Part shown: positions 36,501-45,581 of the stretch, piece after piece
How the letters are laid out: every line of letters begins with the position of its first letter
Numbering within the stretch: position 1 is the stretch's first letter
Program-made: the position numbers and the translations under genes
Assembly: GCF_900187045.1 (NCBI RefSeq)
Contig: NZ_LT906453.1
Span: forward strand, 248,001 to 312,000
Direction: 5' to 3'
From: Dermatophilus congolensis
Lineage (GTDB): Bacteria; Actinomycetota; Actinomycetes; Actinomycetales; Dermatophilaceae
Length of the DNA: 64,000 bases
Notes under the pieces: model-generated
Database searches by the model: none
What the model saw: only the letters and a program-made list of their open reading frames with translations
What the model was told of the DNA's origin: nothing

Positions 36501-37528
36501 GCACAGCCTTGGCCGGTGCGCAGGACGCCTAGGTTGTTTTTCATCCGGTCGATGTATCCACCGGATAGGGAAACCGCGACGTTGTCGAGTTCGGCTCGCT
36601 TGGTTTTGGTTTCGTTGGCGACAGCATCTACGGATGCGGATTTTTCGCCTTTTTCGGCATACACAGTGGTGACTTTGTTCGCTTTAATACGGTTGCTGAT
36701 TTCAGCTAGGCGGGCGGGGTCAGGTTCACCGTCGTTGAGCACTCCAGCCAGGCCAACCTGGTTAAGTCCGTAGCGCTTAGCCAAGTAAGCGAAAGAGGTG
36801 TGGCCGGTAACGATGTCTTTGACGGTGCATTTGCTCAGACCTTGCTTGTACTCGTTATCCAGGTCACTGAGTTCTTTTTTGTAGGCGGTGGCGTTGTCGC
36901 TGTAGGCCTGTTTGTTGGTGGGATCGATCTCGCTGAGTTTCGCGGCGATCTGATCAACGGCTTGGCTGTAGAGGACAGGGTCGAGCCAGAAGTGAGGATC
37001 GTTGGGGCCGTGATCGTGGCCTTCGTGATCGTGCCCGTCGTGGTCGTCATGTGCGTCAGTTTTTGTGGCGCTGGGTGATTCTTTACCGTGGTCGTGACCG
37101 TCATGGTCATGACCATCATGGTCGTCTTCTTCAGCTCCGCTCGAGGGAAGTGCGGCGAGTTTAGACAGGTCGAGTACCTGTTTGGCGCCGGCGGATTCGA
37201 TGGCGCTGTCGGCGGAGGGTTGCATGCCTTTTTCGTAGACGACTAGGCCAGCGTTGCTCACACTGCCAACTTGCTGGGGGGTGAGCTCCACGTGGTGGGG
37301 GTCTTGGCCATTTCCTGTGAGGTTGGTGACCTTGACATGTTTGCCGCCGACTTTTTCTACGGCATGGGCGAGGGGGTAGAAGGATGCGACCACTTCGGTT
37401 GCGCCATTGTCCGCGTTGCTTGTTTGAGCGTTTTGGCTACCGCCACATGCGGCAGTAAAAGCAAGAGCGCTGGCAGCAGCTACCGAGAGAACCGTGCGAG
37501 CGGATAAATAAGGGTTCTTAGTGGTCAT
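36497..37528 (-). CDS. znuA: Zinc-binding lipoprotein of the ZnuABC importer
   Basis: A 343-residue cluster A-I solute-binding protein. I start it at ATG 37528, where a lipoprotein signal begins (SARTVLSVAAASALAFTAAC, lipobox cysteine near residue 30); the frame is open upstream but crosses the operator. Seen: TNLTGNGQDPHHVELTPQQ with a zinc-ligand histidine, a long loop of Asp-His repeats (HDGHDHDGHDHG and DDHDGHDHEGHDHG), DPHFWLDPVLYSQ, and VTGHTSFAYLAKRYGL. The histidine-rich loop is a hallmark of zinc rather than manganese binding proteins. First gene of znuA-znuC-znuB-zur-thiD. Confidence 0.93.
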   Translation of the reverse strand: MTTKNPYLSARTVLSVAAASALAFTAACGGSQNAQTSNADNGATEVVASFYPLAHAVEKVGGKHVKVTNLTGNGQDPHHVELTPQQVGSVSNAGLVVYEKGMQPSADSAIESAGAKQVLDLSKLAALPSSGAEEDDHDGHDHDGHDHGKESPSATKTDAHDDHDGHDHEGHDHGPNDPHFWLDPVLYSQAVDQIAAKLSEIDPTNKQAYSDNATAYKKELSDLDNEYKQGLSKCTVKDIVTGHTSFAYLAKRYGLNQVGLAGVLNDGEPDPARLAEISNRIKANKVTTVYAEKGEKSASVDAVANETKTKRAELDNVAVSLSGGYIDRMKNNLGVLRTGQGCA

Positions 37529-37531
37529 GGT

Positions 37532-37551
37532 CCAATAATCATTTTTATTGG
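37532..37551 (-). promoter_or_regulatory. Candidate Zur operator upstream of znuA
   Basis: CCAATAA and TTATTGG are arranged as a perfect interrupted palindrome with a six-base spacer, four bases before the znuA start. An adjacent AATGATT lies just upstream on the coding strand (37553-37559). The AT-rich AATGATT/AATCATT units resemble Fur-family half-sites. Role inferred from position and the presence of zur in the operon. Confidence 0.55.
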
Positions 37552-37716
37552 GAATCATTGTCAAAGTTCTAAGGCGCTTTGGAGCGTCGCGTTGCACACC
37601 TGAGCACAGCCCCACGCAGACAGTTCCAGGTGTGAGACCGTGAGGTACACAACACTCCTATATACGGGGGCGCTCATGAAGTGGGAACCGCCCGTAAAGC
37701 AGATAGGCACCCAGGG

Positions 37717-38763
37717 ATGACGGACACGCCGAAATTGTCGGTACTCGATCTGGTACCGGTTCGCAGTGGACAAACAAGTGGCCAGGCAATCGAGGCTTCC
37801 CTGGCATTGGCAAAGGTGGCTGATGAAGCTGGGTTCACGCGCTACTGGGTTGCTGAACACCACAACATCGAAGCTGTCGCTTCAACGTCACCGGCGATCA
37901 TGATTGCGCTGCTGGCATCGGCAACGAAGCGTATTCGGGTGGGTTCAGGGGGCGTGATGTTGCCCAACCATGCGCCATTGGTCATTGCAGAACAGTTCGC
38001 GTTTTTAGAAGCAGCGTTCCCTGGTCGAATTGATTTGGGAATTGGCCGGGCACCAGGCACCGACCCAGTGACGCAGTGGGCTTTGCGTTCTGGAGGCGCT
38101 GTTGGCCCTGAGGGGGACCCAGTGGCACGGTTCCCAGAGTTTGTGCAGCAGGTGGTGGCATTCATGTGCCCGGATGGGGCGGGTATCCAGATCGGGGGCC
38201 GGCCTTTTCACGTCTCGGCTACGCCGAACGCCGTTTCGGAATCTCCTGTGTGGCTTTTGGGCTCTTCGGATTATTCAGCGCGGTTGGCGGCGAGGTTTGG
38301 GCTGCCGTATGTGTTCGCGCATCACTTTTCCGGAGTGGGGACGGCTGAGGCGCTGGCTCTATATCGGGAGAATTATGCCGGTGAAGAGGAGCCACGTTCG
38401 CTATTGACGGTGAATGCGGTGGTGGGTGACACCAAAGAGGAGGCGTTGATGTATGCCAGGGCCCAGCAGCACAACATTGCTGCGATTCGTACTGGCGCTC
38501 CTCGATTGCCGATCTTCACGTTGGAAGAGAGCATGCTGGCCACACCACGGGTACCTGATGATCAGTTTGATGAGCTGATGGGTTCGTGGCATGTGGGCAC
38601 AGCTGAGGAAGTTGCTGAATCGATTACGGCGTTGGCGCAGCAGTTCGAGGTCGATGAGGTGATGATTCAACCGGTTGGGTCGGCTAAGGAGTCTGACCCT
38701 TATGAACGCGTACCGAATCGTGAGCGCACCGTTCGTGACTTGGGGCGGCTCTTGCTGGGGTGA
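37717..38763 (+). CDS. LLM-class flavin-dependent oxidoreductase
   Basis: A 348-residue luciferase-like monooxygenase fold. I start it at ATG 37717, where the family's N-terminus LSVLDLVPVRSGQTSGQAI begins; a GTG at 37681 is open upstream. Seen: RYWVAEHHN near residue 45 (typical of this subgroup), RIRVGSGGVMLPNHAPLVIAEQF, and GRIDLGIGRAPG. Members use FMN or F420 to oxidise small molecules; substrate unknown. The gene stands alone, divergent from znuA and convergent with an SDR gene 15 bases away. Confidence 0.85.
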   Translation: MTDTPKLSVLDLVPVRSGQTSGQAIEASLALAKVADEAGFTRYWVAEHHNIEAVASTSPAIMIALLASATKRIRVGSGGVMLPNHAPLVIAEQFAFLEAAFPGRIDLGIGRAPGTDPVTQWALRSGGAVGPEGDPVARFPEFVQQVVAFMCPDGAGIQIGGRPFHVSATPNAVSESPVWLLGSSDYSARLAARFGLPYVFAHHFSGVGTAEALALYRENYAGEEEPRSLLTVNAVVGDTKEEALMYARAQQHNIAAIRTGAPRLPIFTLEESMLATPRVPDDQFDELMGSWHVGTAEEVAESITALAQQFEVDEVMIQPVGSAKESDPYERVPNRERTVRDLGRLLLG

Positions 38764-38778
38764 TTCTCCTCGGTGGTC

Positions 38779-40152
38779 TCAGGTCAGAAGTTTTTCTCGT
38801 CCTAGTTCATGCTTAAGCGCTGCGGTGAGCTGGAGGTAGCGGAATTCGTGACCGATTTTGGCAAGCACACCGGGCAAGACGTGTTGGCTGGCAAGGGCAA
38901 GTTCGCGGGTTCCTTGACTGCCGAGTAGGAGCGTAGGCGCTTGACCCGGGGTGGGGAGGAAGGCTGGGCGATGAAGTACTTTTCCGATGGTGGCTGCCCA
39001 GTCTTTTTGTTTAACGGGGTTGGGCGCGACGGCATTGACGGGGCCGTGGAGGCGGTCGTCGACGAGGGCGCGGTAGTAGATGTCGATAAGGTCATCGAGA
39101 GCGATCCAGGGGAGCCATTGCTGACCTCCTCCAAGAGGGCCGCCAAGTCCGGCCTGGTAGAGAGGCCGCTGTAAGCCTAGGACACCGCCCTGGCTGGATT
39201 GAACGATTCCGGTGCGTATGTTGACGACTCGCCCTGCTGCGGTGTGGGCGTCAGCTTCCCAAGCCTGGACTACGTCGGCGAGGAATCCTTGACCTCGACA
39301 GGAGGTTTCGTCGACGGGTTCGGGGCGATCATGCCCGTAGATACCTACTGCAGAGGCACATATGAAGGGTTTTGTACCGGCGAGGTGGGCCAGAGCTGCT
39401 GTCGGGCCAATACGGGAGGACCAGATTGTTTTTTTGTGTTGTTCATTGAAGCGGCCAGCAATGGATGCTCCAGCGAGGTGGACTACTGCGTCTACGCCCT
39501 CGAGGAGGTCTGGAGCGGGGTTGTTTGTGTCCCAGAAACGTTCGCTGCGGATGAGGTTGCCGTCGTTGTCGGTAACGAAGGTGGATTGGTCTGCTTTTCT
39601 TCTGACGAGGTGGATTACTCGGTGTCCGCCTGTGGTCAGCAGTGCAGAGAGCTGTCGTCCGACTAGGCCTGATGCGCCGGTGATTGCCACTGTCATGGGT
39701 TCGGGGTGGAGTTGGCGCATCGTGCGGTGAGTGGTGAGGTCTTTTTCCAGGACAGCGTGTCGGAACGCGAACATGGATCGCAACATCGCGCCGGGAACGT
39801 TGGAGAGCACTGAATCGGTGATGCGGGTTCCCTCGCCGACTTCGGTGAAGTCGTGTTGGTGTCTCCAGTGGAAGAAACGTTCTCCTAGGCTGCCCAGGGC
39901 TGGGATGGTTCCGACATCGACGAAGCGGTGTGGTGGCCGGTAGTCCTGGGATTGATGTTGTGCAACCCAGGTTGGCCCCCAGGGGCTACCGAAACGTAGT
40001 AGTGCTGTTCCGTCTGCAAGTGATTGCGCTTCTTGGTGTGGCTGTATCGGGGCGAATGGCGGTGATAGCCGCAGGAACGCACCGGGCCGCATGTGCCATG
40101 AAAAAACTTGCGACAGAGGGAAATCCACGACTTGAGAGGTAACGAGTCCCAT
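38779..40152 (-). CDS. Two-domain protein: SRPBCC-like domain plus TIGR01777-type NAD(P)-binding epimerase
   Basis: A 457-residue fusion. Residues 1 to about 150 look like a polyketide-cyclase/SRPBCC domain (QVFSWHMRPGAFLRLSPPF at the start). From residue about 152 an extended SDR begins with AITGASGLVGRQL, then VDAVVHLAGASIAGRFN and SAVGIYGHD, typical of the YfcH/SulA-like TIGR01777 family, with the DUF1731 C-terminal region. The N-terminal domain may bind a hydrophobic ligand. The biochemical role of this family is not established; a link to cell-division inhibition has been claimed for relatives only. Convergent with the LLM gene. Confidence 0.85.
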   Translation of the reverse strand: MGLVTSQVVDFPLSQVFSWHMRPGAFLRLSPPFAPIQPHQEAQSLADGTALLRFGSPWGPTWVAQHQSQDYRPPHRFVDVGTIPALGSLGERFFHWRHQHDFTEVGEGTRITDSVLSNVPGAMLRSMFAFRHAVLEKDLTTHRTMRQLHPEPMTVAITGASGLVGRQLSALLTTGGHRVIHLVRRKADQSTFVTDNDGNLIRSERFWDTNNPAPDLLEGVDAVVHLAGASIAGRFNEQHKKTIWSSRIGPTAALAHLAGTKPFICASAVGIYGHDRPEPVDETSCRGQGFLADVVQAWEADAHTAAGRVVNIRTGIVQSSQGGVLGLQRPLYQAGLGGPLGGGQQWLPWIALDDLIDIYYRALVDDRLHGPVNAVAPNPVKQKDWAATIGKVLHRPAFLPTPGQAPTLLLGSQGTRELALASQHVLPGVLAKIGHEFRYLQLTAALKHELGREKLLT

Positions 40153-40205
40153 GCACCGAACCTACCCGGACACTGCCTGCTACGCATTCGCGCAATAATT
40201 CTTAT

Positions 40206-40877
40206 ATGGCCCGGCTCCCACTCTTCCCCCTCAACACCGTCCTCGCGCCGGGAGCTGCCCTGCCCCTACAAATCCACGAGCATCGGCATCTGCAACTGAT
40301 TCGTGACGTTGTCCGTAGTCCAGAAGGACCTGAATTCGGAGTGGTGGCCTTGCGTCATGGCCGTGACCCGGATGAGCGTGCCCGTATTCGCGCTACTGTC
40401 ACTGGTTGTAGTGCTGTTTTGCAGAATGTCGACAACATTGGGTCTGGCCGCCTTCACCTCGACGTTCGTGGCAAGGATCGCTTTCGTGTCGACAAAATTT
40501 TGGATGAACCTCTTCCATACGTCGTTGCCGAAGTGACGTGGCTGTCCGAGCCGGATGGGGATGAGGCAGCGCTGCCCTCATTGGCTCGTCAGGTGCGCTC
40601 CCGCCTGTACAACTATTCGACGATGCTTGGCCAAGATGCTCCGACGAACTTTGAGCCGCGTAGTCGCCGTGATGTCGATAGCGCACGCCGATTGTCTTAC
40701 GGTGTTATTGATCACACCGTTCTCAGTCTTGACGAGAAGATTTCCCTGCTCGAAGCAGAGTCAACTGAGCAACGTCTTATTCGTGCGCGTCGGCTTTTGA
40801 GCCGTGAGATTGATTTGATCCGGTTGTTTCACGCGATACCTCAGGAGATTGATCCTTCAGCTATCAACCCGAACTGA
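40206..40877 (+). CDS. Lon N-terminal (substrate-binding) domain protein
   Basis: A 223-residue protein with the PUA-like Lon N domain: LPLFPLNTVLAPGAALPLQIHEHR at the start, then GCSAVLQNVDNIGSGRLHLDVRG. It has no ATPase or protease domain. Such stand-alone proteins are common in actinobacteria; their role is uncertain, perhaps substrate recognition or regulation. No ribosome site is evident before ATG 40206, and TAATTCTTAT immediately precedes the start, so a leaderless or near-leaderless transcript is possible. Convergent with the next gene. Confidence 0.85.
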   Translation: MARLPLFPLNTVLAPGAALPLQIHEHRHLQLIRDVVRSPEGPEFGVVALRHGRDPDERARIRATVTGCSAVLQNVDNIGSGRLHLDVRGKDRFRVDKILDEPLPYVVAEVTWLSEPDGDEAALPSLARQVRSRLYNYSTMLGQDAPTNFEPRSRRDVDSARRLSYGVIDHTVLSLDEKISLLEAESTEQRLIRARRLLSREIDLIRLFHAIPQEIDPSAINPN

Positions 40878-40926
40878 TTTTCCGGTGGATTGCGTGTTCT
40901 CCGGCAGATAGAGGTTCTTTCTGCTG

Positions 40927-42072
40927 TTAGTTGCGTTGCAGTAGTTTTTCGATGAGTGAGCGGCGTCGGGTTTGTGCGTCACAGTTTTCGTCTTCGCGGT
41001 CGAACCAGGCATCGACGTCCACGATGACTGTGGCGCGGGAGGCTGCACTTGAGCCGTCGGCTCGATCAGACCAGGGGGAAACTGCTTCTTCGCCGGTGAC
41101 GGGGAAAGCTGCGTGTTGGTGTTTCCGTGGGACTTCTGGGGTAGCTGCGTAGGTCACATGCTCGGTCACTGAGGCTGTGTTTTGGGCGCTGCTTTGGCTG
41201 GCTACTGGGGTTTCTATGGGCGCGGAGGATTCACCCTGTGAGCTGTTTTTTCCGGTTTCCTCGGTGATGCGGGCTCGGGCTCGGGCACGCGCGGCGGCGA
41301 TGGCATCAAGATCTAGTGATGCTGTTGGTGTTGTCTGGTCAACAGTGGGTGGGGCAGGAGCTGGCTTTGGTTGTGGTGGGGGTGTGTCAGCAATCGTCAT
41401 GTCTGCGTGACGGAACACTTGCTCTAAGTGTTCGTGCGGGTCGAATTCGTTTGTGGGGGCGATGAAGGTTTCTCGTACGCCGGCAAACTCACCCTCATCG
41501 TCGTCAGGGTCTCCGGGGGCTGATTCGCTGGTTCCTGCGTGTTCGCGGATGATGAGTCGCCCTCCCCCAGCGTGAACCCAATCGCGGCTGAAGGCCGAGT
41601 AGCCGACTTCTAGTTCCCAGTCGGGCATGGACAGGAGGTGTTCGTCGGTGAGTCGGCTGCCAGGGTAGATGTGTGCAGCTAGTCGCAGTTCTCGGCCGCG
41701 TTCTTTGGAAATGCGCAAGATGTTTTCGAAGTCAGCTTTTTCGGCGCCTTCAAGGCGGGCGAGGTTGACACGGCGTTTTTGGAGTTTGCGGATACTTTTG
41801 GCGAGGTGGACAACTTCGGGGGTTCGGGTGGCGTAGAGGTGCAGCATGGCTGCGAGTTCACCAGCGAGGTCCTCGGCTGCGGAGGCTTGCCACAGGACGC
41901 CAGGTGGGGCATCTGGTGCTGAGTCGAATACTTCACTGGGGGTGAGCTGCAGGTGCAGCAGTTGCCAGGCGTAGCTCTGGCCTTCGTGTAGAAGGGCGAT
42001 CCAGCGGGGATTGATGCCGTTGTTCATCCGGGGGGTGGATCCGATAAGGATCGAAGCGGTCACTGCGCTCAT
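40927..42072 (-). CDS. Hypothetical protein with helical N-terminal half and disordered C-terminal half
   Basis: A 381-residue protein of unknown family. I start it at ATG 42072, which has GGAGG eight bases upstream. Residues 1 to about 215 appear folded, with a basic helix KSIRKLQKRRVNLARL. Residues about 230-350 are low complexity: a proline run PPPQPKPAPAPP, an ARARARAR stretch, and Ser/Gln/Thr-rich sequence. A conserved-looking end VDVDAWFDREDE then RRRSLIEKLLQRN closes the protein. No catalytic motif, signal or membrane span. Convergent with the Lon-N gene; follows the DMT gene on the same strand. Confidence 0.7.
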   Translation of the reverse strand: MSAVTASILIGSTPRMNNGINPRWIALLHEGQSYAWQLLHLQLTPSEVFDSAPDAPPGVLWQASAAEDLAGELAAMLHLYATRTPEVVHLAKSIRKLQKRRVNLARLEGAEKADFENILRISKERGRELRLAAHIYPGSRLTDEHLLSMPDWELEVGYSAFSRDWVHAGGGRLIIREHAGTSESAPGDPDDDEGEFAGVRETFIAPTNEFDPHEHLEQVFRHADMTIADTPPPQPKPAPAPPTVDQTTPTASLDLDAIAAARARARARITEETGKNSSQGESSAPIETPVASQSSAQNTASVTEHVTYAATPEVPRKHQHAAFPVTGEEAVSPWSDRADGSSAASRATVIVDVDAWFDREDENCDAQTRRRSLIEKLLQRN

Positions 42073-42203
42073 CGCGTTCACCTCCGAGGGCGGTTGGCGC
42101 CGGTGCGTCGACGGACCCCGGTCGTCCTCTCAGGCTAGGAAGGTGTATGCGAAGCGACAATCGCGGTTGCCGACAACAGGGTTCAGCTGATTGCGTGGCG
42201 TTA

Positions 42204-43049
42204 TCAGGGGGTGAGCTCTTCGGGAATTCCTGGGGTTTCTTTGCGGATGAGTAGGTAGGCACCCAACAGGGCGGTAACCAAACCAATAGGGACAAGCCAG
42301 TAGGTACCGGCGCGGGGTAGTTCGTTGAGCATGATGAGGCCGTATGCCGCAGGTACAAGGGTGCTCATGAGGTAGTTGGTGGACAAGACGGTGACTCCGT
42401 CAGCTTGGGCAAGGCCGCGAGTGAGATGCATTTGGCCAAGAACCAGACCACCCATGAGTAAGATTCCGGCGGCCCATGTGGTCCAGGGCCAGGTCCAAGG
42501 CTGGATGAGGTTGAGGGAGTGGTCGGCAACGATGAGCCGAGCTGCGATGGCGCTGATGGCAAATCCGGTGCCCCCAAAGACGCCAGATACTGAGGGCGGC
42601 AGGGGGAGAAAGAACGCGATGAGGCAGATCGCGACCACGGCGGCAACGACAGCTAGGTCCTCGATGCCGGTGGGAGGAACGGTGCCAGGCACGGTGGTGG
42701 CGGCAAGGATGGTGATGCCCAGAACGACGGCGCCGATGGATGCCCATCCCAGTGGCGCGATGCGACGGCGGCCGCTGGCGTGTTCGATGATTGCGGTAAC
42801 GGCTAGGCCCCCGACGATGCATGCCTGCACGATGAGCAGGGGCAGGGTTTGGCGGGCGGCGAGGGTGAAGACGAAGCCGAGGCCTTGGCAGCAGGTGCCG
42901 ATCCACCAGGTTTTAGAGGCCAGAGGGCTGCCCTCATCTTTGGATCCGGTGGATAGTTGAGCACCGCCGATGCCGTAGGCAAGTACACCCAAGGCGAGTG
43001 CGGCTGTGCTGAGGATCATGAAGAGGAGCGAGGGCTGTTGATAGGGCAC
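42204..43049 (-). CDS. DMT-superfamily membrane transporter
   Basis: A 281-residue protein with nine to ten hydrophobic segments and short loops, the layout of EamA/NIPA-like drug-metabolite transporters. The last spans LVPAAYGLIMLNELPRAGTYWLVP contain the family's typical 'E-P' turn before the final helix. Substrate unknown; NIPA-like relatives are proposed Mg2+ transporters, EamA types export metabolites. Start is GTG 43049. A terminator (43062-43103) separates it from the upstream mutarotase. Confidence 0.75.
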   Translation of the reverse strand: MPYQQPSLLFMILSTAALALGVLAYGIGGAQLSTGSKDEGSPLASKTWWIGTCCQGLGFVFTLAARQTLPLLIVQACIVGGLAVTAIIEHASGRRRIAPLGWASIGAVVLGITILAATTVPGTVPPTGIEDLAVVAAVVAICLIAFFLPLPPSVSGVFGGTGFAISAIAARLIVADHSLNLIQPWTWPWTTWAAGILLMGGLVLGQMHLTRGLAQADGVTVLSTNYLMSTLVPAAYGLIMLNELPRAGTYWLVPIGLVTALLGAYLLIRKETPGIPEELTP

Positions 43050-43061
43050 GGTGTGAACCTA

Positions 43062-43103
43062 CCCGGACACGCGGGGGCCACATAGGTGGGGCGTGTCCGG
43101 GTG
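43062..43103 (-). terminator. Terminator hairpin after the mutarotase gene
   Basis: ACCCGGACACGC (43062-43073) and GCGTGTCCGGGT (43092-43103), 12 bp perfect with an 18-base spacer, just downstream of the mutarotase stop at 43124. Confidence 0.7.
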
Positions 43104-43123
43104 GTTGGTGGGCTGTGTTGGGA

Positions 43124-44014
43124 TCAGAGTGTGCGTAGGCCGTAGGTGGCGCGCATGGTGTGGGAGCCTCCTGCGGGGAGTTGCACGGCTTTGGCGAGTG
43201 CGTTGGCGGTTTCGAAGCAGACCATGTGTGTCCATTCGTCGTCGCCGAAGTCGGGCAGTGCTGCGGCTTTGGTCTGCCAGGGGTTCCAGATGACGGTGCT
43301 GGCTGAGCCGCTTTTGGTGAGGGTGATGGCGCGGTTGTTGCCGGGGTCGATGATTTCGGCGGTGCTGTCGTGGGCGTAGACGCGGTCGGTTTCGCGAGTG
43401 AGTCTTAGGGGGCCGGACTGGGCGTTGACGGCGCGTCCGCCGGGGGCTTTGTCGGCGTAACGGGTGCCGTCGAGGCCTTCGACGCTGATGGTGGTGACGT
43501 CGGATACGGCGATGTAGGCGTGGAGGGCTTCTTCGAGTTCGTAGTCTTCGTCGCTGGTGATGGTGAGTGCGAGGTCGAGAGTTTGACCGAAGGTGACGGT
43601 GTATTCGCCGCGGATGCCGGTCGGGGTTCCTTCGGGGAGGGTGGCGTTGGCTGCGTCGATGGTGAAGGTGAGGGTGGGTGCACCGTTGTTGTCGGTGGTG
43701 GCAGCGCTGAGTTCCCAGGTGTTGGTGCGGAACCATCCGTGGGCGGGTTTTTTGTCGTTGCGTTTGCCGGGGCCGAACCAGGGTGCGCAGATGGGGATGC
43801 CGCCGCGGATAGCGGTGCCGGGTTCAAAGGTGGAGTGTTGGCTCATCCATAGGACGGGTTCGGCGCCGGCGGGGGTCCATGCGGTGATGTGTGCGCCGTA
43901 GAGGTAGATCTCGCCGGTTGCTGCGGGGGTGTCGATGCGCAGGACGGGTAGTCCGCTTTGTCCCTGGGTGAGGGTCACACCGGTTGGCAGTTGTGCAGGG
44001 TCGATGTTCGGCAT
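43124..44014 (-). CDS. D-hexose-6-phosphate mutarotase (YeaD-like aldose epimerase)
   Basis: A 296-residue galactose-mutarotase-fold enzyme that interconverts the anomers of glucose 6-phosphate. Seen: YGAHITAWTPAGAEPVLWMS near residues 35-55, GGIPICAPWFGPG with a family-typical WFGP, HGWFRTNTWEL with a catalytic histidine, and the glutamate region VCFETANALAKA near the end. I start it at ATG 44014, where the fold begins; the frame reaches 44062, immediately next to the preceding terminator. No strong ribosome site was seen for either. Downstream of an inositol-phosphatase-like gene. Confidence 0.85.
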   Translation of the reverse strand: MPNIDPAQLPTGVTLTQGQSGLPVLRIDTPAATGEIYLYGAHITAWTPAGAEPVLWMSQHSTFEPGTAIRGGIPICAPWFGPGKRNDKKPAHGWFRTNTWELSAATTDNNGAPTLTFTIDAANATLPEGTPTGIRGEYTVTFGQTLDLALTITSDEDYELEEALHAYIAVSDVTTISVEGLDGTRYADKAPGGRAVNAQSGPLRLTRETDRVYAHDSTAEIIDPGNNRAITLTKSGSASTVIWNPWQTKAAALPDFGDDEWTHMVCFETANALAKAVQLPAGGSHTMRATYGLRTL

Positions 44015-44062
44015 GTTTTGAAAGTACCCGCGGCATACCTGTTTTGGCGGCTTGGGCTGCAT

Positions 44063-44098
44063 CTCACGGTCGACATCGCTGGTGGTGTCGACCGTGAG
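44063..44098 (-). terminator. Terminator hairpin after the inositol-phosphatase-like gene
   Basis: CTCACGGTCGACA (44063-44075) pairs perfectly with 44086-44098 (13 bp, 10-base loop), nine bases after the stop at 44107. Confidence 0.75.
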
Positions 44099-44106
44099 GT
44101 GGTGTG

Positions 44107-44904
44107 TTACTGGAAGAGTGCAGCGCCTTCGGTGGTGATGATTTCCCAGATTTGGGCGGTGGCGGCGGGGATGAGTCGGCCGGTGTGCCGGCGTCCTGCG
44201 TGGTATTCGGTGCCGTCTGCATAGCGGATGACGCCACCGAGTTCGCGGATGAAGAGACTGCCCGGGGCATGGTCCCAGGGTTTGTCGGACCAGTAGACGA
44301 TGGCGTCGGCAGTTCCTTCAGCAAGCCAGGGGTAGTCGACACCGCAGCACCAGGCGGAGGAGTAGAGGGTGAGGTCGCCAGAGGGGCCTTCTTTGGCGGG
44401 ATTGGAGGTCAGGACGCGCAGTTCGGCGGGGTTGTTGCTGCGTGGGGTGGGGTTTAGTCGGGTGTTGTCGAGATAGAGGCCGGCGCCTTTTTCGGCGACG
44501 TAGGCGTGGCCGAGTTCGGGTTGCCAAATCCAGCCGCGGACGGTTTCTCCGTGGGCGAGTTCAGCGAGCATGACTGCGTGTTCTTTGCGACCGTTGACGA
44601 AGTTTTTGGTGCCATCGACTGGGTCGATGATCCAGGCGCGGGGAGCGTGGGCCAGTTTGTTGAGGAGGGTGGGGTCAGCTGCGGTGGCTTCTTCGCCGAC
44701 GACGAGTGCTTCAGGGTCGTGGCTGTGTAGCCAGTCGGTGACGGCTTTTTCGGCTTCGCGGTCAGCGATGGTGACGAGGTCTCCTGGTTTTTTTTCCATG
44801 ACTTCGTCGTCCCCGAGTTTTCGGAATCGGGGGGTGATGTATTCGGTCGCGACGTGTTTGAGCAGCTCTAGTACGGCGTCGGTTTCGAGGCGGTGAGCAT
44901 CCAC
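44107..44904 (-). CDS. Inositol monophosphatase-family phosphatase (HisN-like)
   Basis: A 265-residue Mg2+-dependent, Li+-sensitive-type phosphatase. Seen: metal ligands in VVGEEATA (Glu near residue 73), WIIDPVDGTKNFVNG (Asp-Pro-Val-Asp-Gly-Thr signature near 95-108), and YWSDKPWDHAPGSLFIRELGG with the third site W-D-H-A-P-G. The family includes inositol monophosphatase, histidinol-phosphate phosphatase HisN and CysQ-like enzymes; actinobacterial members of this length are often HisN. It precedes the mutarotase gene, separated by a terminator. Confidence 0.88.
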   Translation of the reverse strand: MDAHRLETDAVLELLKHVATEYITPRFRKLGDDEVMEKKPGDLVTIADREAEKAVTDWLHSHDPEALVVGEEATAADPTLLNKLAHAPRAWIIDPVDGTKNFVNGRKEHAVMLAELAHGETVRGWIWQPELGHAYVAEKGAGLYLDNTRLNPTPRSNNPAELRVLTSNPAKEGPSGDLTLYSSAWCCGVDYPWLAEGTADAIVYWSDKPWDHAPGSLFIRELGGVIRYADGTEYHAGRRHTGRLIPAATAQIWEIITTEGAALFQ

Positions 44905-44960
44905 TGTCTAAGCGTGGCACAGGTTGGTAGCCAGTGGCGTTGGGTTTGGTGCGGTGGGGT

Positions 44961-45581
44961 TTAGGCGCGGTAGTCGTGGGTGGAGCGGGTGAATCCTTCT
45001 TGGGCGTAGGCGGCGCGGATTTGGCGGGCGCGGTTTTCGCGGTGAGGGCTGGCTGGGCGTAGGGGGCGGGTGCGTTGGTTGGTGGTGCGGCGTCGGGAGG
45101 TGTAGGTGGTGATGTCGGCGGCGACGTAGGTGTTTCCTGTGGTTAGGGCGGCGTTGACAGGGCCTGCGTCGAGGAGGTGTTGGCGGTCGATGCTTTGGGT
45201 GGGGGTGTCGCGGATGATTGAATGGACGGTTGCTAGTCCGTCGTCAACGATTTCGGCTTCAACGATGCCGGTGTGGCGTGGGTAGAGGGTCTGGGTGTGC
45301 GGTCGGCTGATGGTGCCGGTGGTGTGGCTTCGGTTGCCGGTGATGTGTCGTATCACCGTGGCGGTGAGGGCCCAGATGGGGGCGGCGATGGTGATGATGG
45401 TCAAGGTGGTGGAGTACCAGGTGGGCGCACCTTCGAGGAGGCAGACGAGGTGGCCGATAACCAGGGCGGCACAGGCGATGGTGATAACAAGGCGTTGGTG
45501 GCCGTGGGTGCGTGCTGTGATGGCGGTTGCGGTGCCGGTGAGTGCGGCGGCTGCGGCCATGATGATGTGTGCGGTGTCCAT
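44961..45581 (-). CDS. Hypothetical membrane protein, 206 residues
   Basis: I do not recognise the family. Three hydrophobic segments lie in the first ~85 residues (starting HIIMAAAAALTGTATAI, then LVITIACAALVIGHLV and LTIITIAAPIWALTATV), followed by a hydrophilic C-terminal half rich in Thr, Arg and His (YTSRRRTTNQRTRPLRPASP). The start ATG 45581 has AGGGGAAA upstream. It is preceded by a 200-base GC-rich leader with three hairpins and a promoter region with repeated GGACG motifs, so its expression may be controlled at RNA or operator level. The next gene upstream on the strand is another unknown membrane protein. Confidence 0.65.
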   Translation of the reverse strand: MDTAHIIMAAAAALTGTATAITARTHGHQRLVITIACAALVIGHLVCLLEGAPTWYSTTLTIITIAAPIWALTATVIRHITGNRSHTTGTISRPHTQTLYPRHTGIVEAEIVDDGLATVHSIIRDTPTQSIDRQHLLDAGPVNAALTTGNTYVAADITTYTSRRRTTNQRTRPLRPASPHRENRARQIRAAYAQEGFTRSTHDYRA

